DNA from: Pelecanus crispus
Taxonomy: Eukaryota; Chordata; Aves; Pelecaniformes; Pelecanidae
Assembly (NCBI RefSeq): GCF_030463565.1
Contig: NC_134646.1
Location: 41,795,240 to 41,859,239 of the forward strand
Reading direction: 5' to 3'
Length of the DNA stretch: 64,000 bases
Part shown: one piece after another, positions 59,506 through 64,000 of the stretch
Numbering within the stretch: position 1 is the first letter of the stretch
Layout of the letters: each line of letters begins with the position of its first letter
Translations under genes and position numbers: made by a program
Notes under the pieces: generated by a model
Told to the model about the DNA's origin: nothing
The model's database searches: none
The model's input: the letters and a program-made list of their open reading frames with translations, nothing else

Positions 59506-62500
59506 CTTCTGGAGCATGGAAAAACTGGATCAGAGACAGTCAGTGAATCTAGGAAGTTCATACAGTTCATCTGTATTATTTTAATTAAGCTGTGGATTTA
59601 CTTGCCAGAAGATGCTTTAATTGTGGTTGGCTAAATTTGTGCAATAGTGCTTTTTGAACATATGTACACTTTATCTGTTGATTACTATTAAATGTAAAGA
59701 TATAACCTTGGGTGTGGGAAGCACTTGAATGGCATGTTACTGGAAGGTAAGAATGTCATTTGTAGAAGCATCTGTAGATGTTTGCTTTGTTTTTTGTGGT
59801 TTGTTTCTTTTGGTTTTGTTTTTTTTTTTCCTTTGGTACTTGCCTGGAGACAGGATTCGGGACTAGAGTCAGTTTAGGCTTCTACTTAACTTTTTTATAT
59901 GATGGAGGAAGAGAAATAACTACTGTGAACATTCCTGTTTATGTTAAATAAGAAAGGAAATTGCATTTAGTTACAAGATGCATATTCAAGTTTCTTTTGC
60001 CCAAACAAGATAATAAAAAAGGGAAGACATTACCCACAAGGAATTTCAGTATTTAATGCAGCACTGGGAAGAAGGAGGGAGAAATTCTGGTCTAAGTTGC
60101 AGAAGTCTTTTACAGCCTTCATTGTCCAGATACTCTTAAATGCAAGCATTCTCAATGGAATATGGCAGTAATAATGAGCTTATTGTCCAGAAACTATGGC
60201 TGCACTACAAAAGACCAATCTTGACCATAATAAGAGGAGACAATCCAGTTGGTCTTAGAAAATGGACTACAATCTTAAGTCATCTCATTCACTTGAATTG
60301 CACCTTTTTCTTGCCTGCATCCCTCTTCTCAGTTCTCCTCAAAGTCTAATGAGCAGCAACAGATTCCGATGTATTACTACCAGTTTATTTTCCCTTAATC
60401 TACATGTGAATCCTTATTCCTATACGCAACTTGTTTGCTCTGGTAAATAATTACAAAGATGTTCTTATGAGACAGCAATAGCTGGTTCACTGGCACCAGC
60501 AGAACACTTTTTCTACACTTTAGGAAACTAGACCACAATGGGATATTCTTGGAACTTCTCTTAGTAGTGATGTACCAACACCAACCAAGTTTTGTTTGCA
60601 ACTGCTGAAATCTCTATCTGGTTTTGGTAGCTAAAGTTGATCTAGCACTGGATTTTTTTTTTTTCCTGTCTTTTTCCCTCCCGAGTCAAAATATACCCTT
60701 TCTATTGTGCATATATTGTAAATTTTTTAGGAGTCTGCATTTTTATTACAAATATACTAGTTTAGTACTGTCATGCTCTTGAGATATGAAAGCTAAGGAG
60801 TTTTTGCAGTATTTCTTGATCTGGCATGAAGCAACCCCTTAGGAGTAAGCAGTAGCCTTAAAATATCTCCTTGTGCAGCTCTTTGTTTCTTCTTAGCTTT
60901 TCTGTTGTCTGACGTCTTAATCTCCCTTGGATCACGATGCTTCTAGTTGCGCTGTTTGCAGCAGTGATGCTTGGAGATATACTCTTGCAGATTCTTTATG
61001 TAGAATGGAAAAAATGTTAGCTCTTGAAATTACTTGTTTCGCATACAGAAATAAAAAAATGAACTGCAAAAAAATTAGAATTTTTAATTCTTAGAGAGGG
61101 GTTTTCATATGGAAGTATCCTAAAATGCTTAGCCAAGCCACTAATTGGTGTGTAAGCTAACAAAAATGGACATGTATAGGGAGAAATATGGAAGGTATTT
61201 AGTGACCTGAAACAAGGAAATATGTCCTGTCAACCATGATTTTTTTTTTTCTTAATGAAAAAGCCTGTCTTAGTTCTCAGAGCCATAGGTGGCATTTGTA
61301 CGTGTGGATATTATAGGGAAAAATACTGAATTGGTAAACTGATCTGGCAAATACGTATTCGTTGTTAGTATTTAGAGTAGAACAGTTGAATGCAATATCT
61401 GAGATAAAGAGGTGCTGATGGAGCTTGAAAGCTTTAACCTTTTAAGTACCTAGTAAACATCAAGAAAACCACTAATCATCCTTATCAATAATCAGTGCCT
61501 AAGCAGATGATTTTGGGTAGGCAGGTGGAGGAGAAAATCATTAAGAAGCAACAGCCTGCCACAATTTTATATCCCTGTCCTTATCCTCTCTTTCCATTAA
61601 GCAAAAGATGTTACTCATTGTGTGGAAGGACATGAGAGGAACTTTCTTTGACTTACCTTATTTGATTAACCTCCCTGCTAATACTATTGTCTTCTACCAG
61701 TCATTGAGGTAAGGTTTTTATGAAAACTACAGTAAGGCAACATCTGATCCTATCATTCATTATTTGTCATACTGAAATAAGTTGTGTATACCTAGATACT
61801 GAAGGTTTTTCTTCCAGAAGAAAATCCTGGTCAGGTACTTCGTTGCCTAGATAAATAAATGATCCAGTAACCCTTGCACGTGCAAATGGTAGTTTGTAGT
61901 GTTTTAAAGGAGGGATACATGACACAGTTTATGATTCTAATCAGGCAGCTTTTCTAGATGGCATCATAGTTTTCTCCATGGCGATGCTTTGCAGATGTGC
62001 TCAGCTGGCTTTGTTGCCACACAAGGTTCACAGCAGGGACTGCTGGTGTGGAGTTCCACTGCGTGGAATACGTGTCCTTTTCTTGGTAGCTGTTACCCTT
62101 CAAAGCTCCCTGCTGTAAGCCCTCTGTATGCTACCTACCACAATTTTTACTGAAGACATCTACATCCGAGTTTTAAAGCTGACTTCTAATCTAACTCATT
62201 TTTCCTTTCTATTTGACATAGTCTCATCCAGGTCTGTCCTTTAACCCACAGGAATGAGAGTAATTTTTGTTTAAACGCTAAAATCTTTTAATTAATCAAC
62301 CAACTTGGGTTTTTTTGGCAGGTATGATGAAACTCAAACCCCACGCTTGACCTCTATAGACTTTTGCATTAAAAATACTTACCCCAGATGCTGGGGTATC
62401 TACAGAAGTAAAAAGGCTTCTTGAATGCGTTAGTGGAATTCTTAGCCGCTCACACATGCTGTGCGTTTGCTTTTATGTGGCTTTTAGACAGTCTTCAGAG

Positions 62501-63728
62501 GATGAAATACTTCTTGAAAAAGCTAATCTTTAATAATGTAGGTTTGTGGCCAAGTGACACAAGTATGTTTGTCTTGGAAAGTAAGTCTTTCTCTTTTGAT
62601 CCGAATTTTTGTGATGGGTGACAGACTTCTGTGTTCTGAGTTACTTCAGTTAACTCTAAAATGCTCATTAAATTCTATAGAGTACAAGGAATTCAATGAA
62701 GGAGCACATTAGCTTTGAACTGTGTTGAATTTTGGCATTATTTGTTCTTTGTCAATTATATCCTTTATGATTTTCTTTATCCTTTATCAATTTTCTTATT
62801 AAATAATAGACAAAAAAGTCAATTTTATCAGAGGTCCTTGGGTATGTACACTGAACATGCATGGCAAAGATATATTTTTCCGGTGACAAATTTCATACTT
62901 ACCCCAACAATATATTATTTTCCTTTCTGGAAATAAAGTGACATTTAGCAACATTCATTGCAGCAGACTGAATCTGAGAGCTTCAGGACAAAAACACATG
63001 AGGCATTGTATTACCTGTTGGGGAATTTGTGTTCTCCGAGAACTGCTCAATGGGATGGGAATTAATCCCAAACTGAATTGTGGACACACATCCCATAGAG
63101 TACAGAAGGCTTCAAGCATCCTACCAGAGATTGAGGTGGAGTGAAAAATACTTTGAGATGGATTTTTTTCATCATCTTTATAAAAACTTGTTAATTTTGG
63201 TTTCTTAACATACTGACTTTTACTGTTCCCTAAGCACAAACTTTAATTATTACAAGTTTATTAGATACTCGAATGGTATTTTTCACATTGTGTTCCTGAT
63301 TTGCAAGGATGCATTGCGGTGAAATCTTCTGGTTTTGATCTCCAAACTCATTAAACATACCAGCAGAATATAGAAATACTTAATGAAATTACTACAGTGC
63401 AGGTCTTCCATGAAATTCCTTTTGCTGTGCCCTAAGAAAAGTGTTATGTCCTATTTTCATCCTGTTTTTTCCATTTAATTTCTTCCAAGAAACTGTTTAA
63501 CCTAATAGGTAAACCAGACAAATTTCAGATAGTAGTTTTACCAGAAAGTAGAATTTTTAGATGAAGCAGAATCAGTTTTACATTGTTCTGAATTTGGCAA
63601 ATATTTCTATTTGAAATTTTACCTTGACTTTCATTGTCACTCCAAAAAAATGATTTTTTGGAGAAGGAAAAGATAATTATTTGTACAATGGTCATTTCTG
63701 GCTCACATATCTGTTTTTATTCTGCTAG

Positions 63729-63766
63729 GTTGAAGACTGACAAAGCTTTGCGTTTGAGTATCATTG
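63729..63766 (+). CDS. TMA16: TMA16 exon 3
   Basis: 38 coding bases between TAG (63726-63728) and a donor GTGAGC at 63767. Joined in phase to exon 2 it reads (K)LKTDKALRLSII, matching the TMA16 segment that follows the basic run. It ends after the first base of a Gly codon. Later exons are beyond the window. Confidence 0.9.
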
Positions 63767-64000
63767 GTGAGCAGAAACTTCTATTACTTAATACAGTACT
63801 CAATGTCTTAGTGTAGATTTTAAGTTTTACCAACTTTATAGATACTCCAATTAGAGTTTCTTTCTCTATAATCTGACTCTGTAATCTTAAAATAGACTTT
63901 GTTGAAATGCTAAAATACCTGACATGTTTACTCAAGTAGTATATACAGGGTTGAACTTGGGGCTGAGTATAGCCTAATCTTTAGTCGCTGTACATGACAA
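63767..64000 (+). other. TMA16: Start of TMA16 intron 3
   Basis: Begins GTGAGC; runs off the window. Nothing else seen. Confidence 0.8.

Larger units (their letters stand above)
54418..63728 (+). other. TMA16: TMA16 intron 2 (9.3 kb)
   Basis: Bounded by GTAAGT at 54418 and TAG at 63726-63728. It contains the probable LTR at 56.3-56.7 kb, tandem duplications at 58.05-58.35 kb, an old CR1 remnant at 59.4 kb and several T runs. No coding exon or RNA gene is recognised inside. Confidence 0.85.

Noticed and set aside
1-64000. CRISPR arrays, operons, Shine-Dalgarno sites, phage att sites
   Set aside because: The window is vertebrate nuclear DNA; repeats seen are CR1, LTRs and microsatellites, and nothing bacterial is present.

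Overview
The window is bird nuclear DNA: AT-rich and gene-poor, with two CpG islands, CR1 LINE fragments that end in the ATTCTATG octamer, and avian-type LTR elements. Species cannot be named from the sequence. Two host genes are recognised, both on the + strand. NPY5R (neuropeptide Y receptor Y5) is a complete single-exon coding region at 11950-13281. TMA16 (translation machinery associated 16) is represented by its first three exons: the ATG alone at about 53026-53028, then 54305-54417 and 63729-63766; the rest lies beyond the right edge. This order and orientation match the vertebrate NPY1R / NPY5R / TMA16 block; NPY1R would lie on the - strand off the left edge.

Layout. 1-4.3 kb: no recognisable gene. 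4.4-5.1 kb: CpG island, probably the shared 5' region of NPY1R and NPY5R, containing a perfect 44-bp-arm inverted repeat. 5.2-11.9 kb: upstream of NPY5R, with one CR1 copy (8.0-8.76 kb). 12-13.3 kb: NPY5R. 13.3-37.9 kb: intergenic, with a 1.5 kb CR1 copy (27.8-29.3 kb). 37.9-38.5 kb and 51.2-51.7 kb: two solo LTRs of one family. 39.27-48.77 kb: a full-length endogenous retrovirus on the - strand. 52.4-52.76 kb: a third CR1 copy next to the TMA16 CpG-island promoter (52.9-53.45 kb). 53.0 kb to the end: TMA16 exons and introns, with a probable LTR at about 56.3-56.7 kb and an old CR1 remnant at 59.4 kb.

The most interesting object is the provirus. It has both LTRs (about 1.06 kb, about 14 substitutions apart by eye), a 5-bp target duplication (AGCTG) and a primer binding site matching the 3' end of tRNA-Ser. 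The 474-codon gag is open. A canonical A AAA AAC slippery site lies eight codons before the gag stop, and pro-pol follows in the -1 frame, interrupted by only two TGA codons. A broken env has its own splice acceptor. Gag and Pol look class III (ERV-L/ERV-S-like), a group usually described in mammals as lacking env. The env surface part here is built from two diverged tandem copies of one module about 530-545 bp apart, which I do not recognise as a described arrangement.
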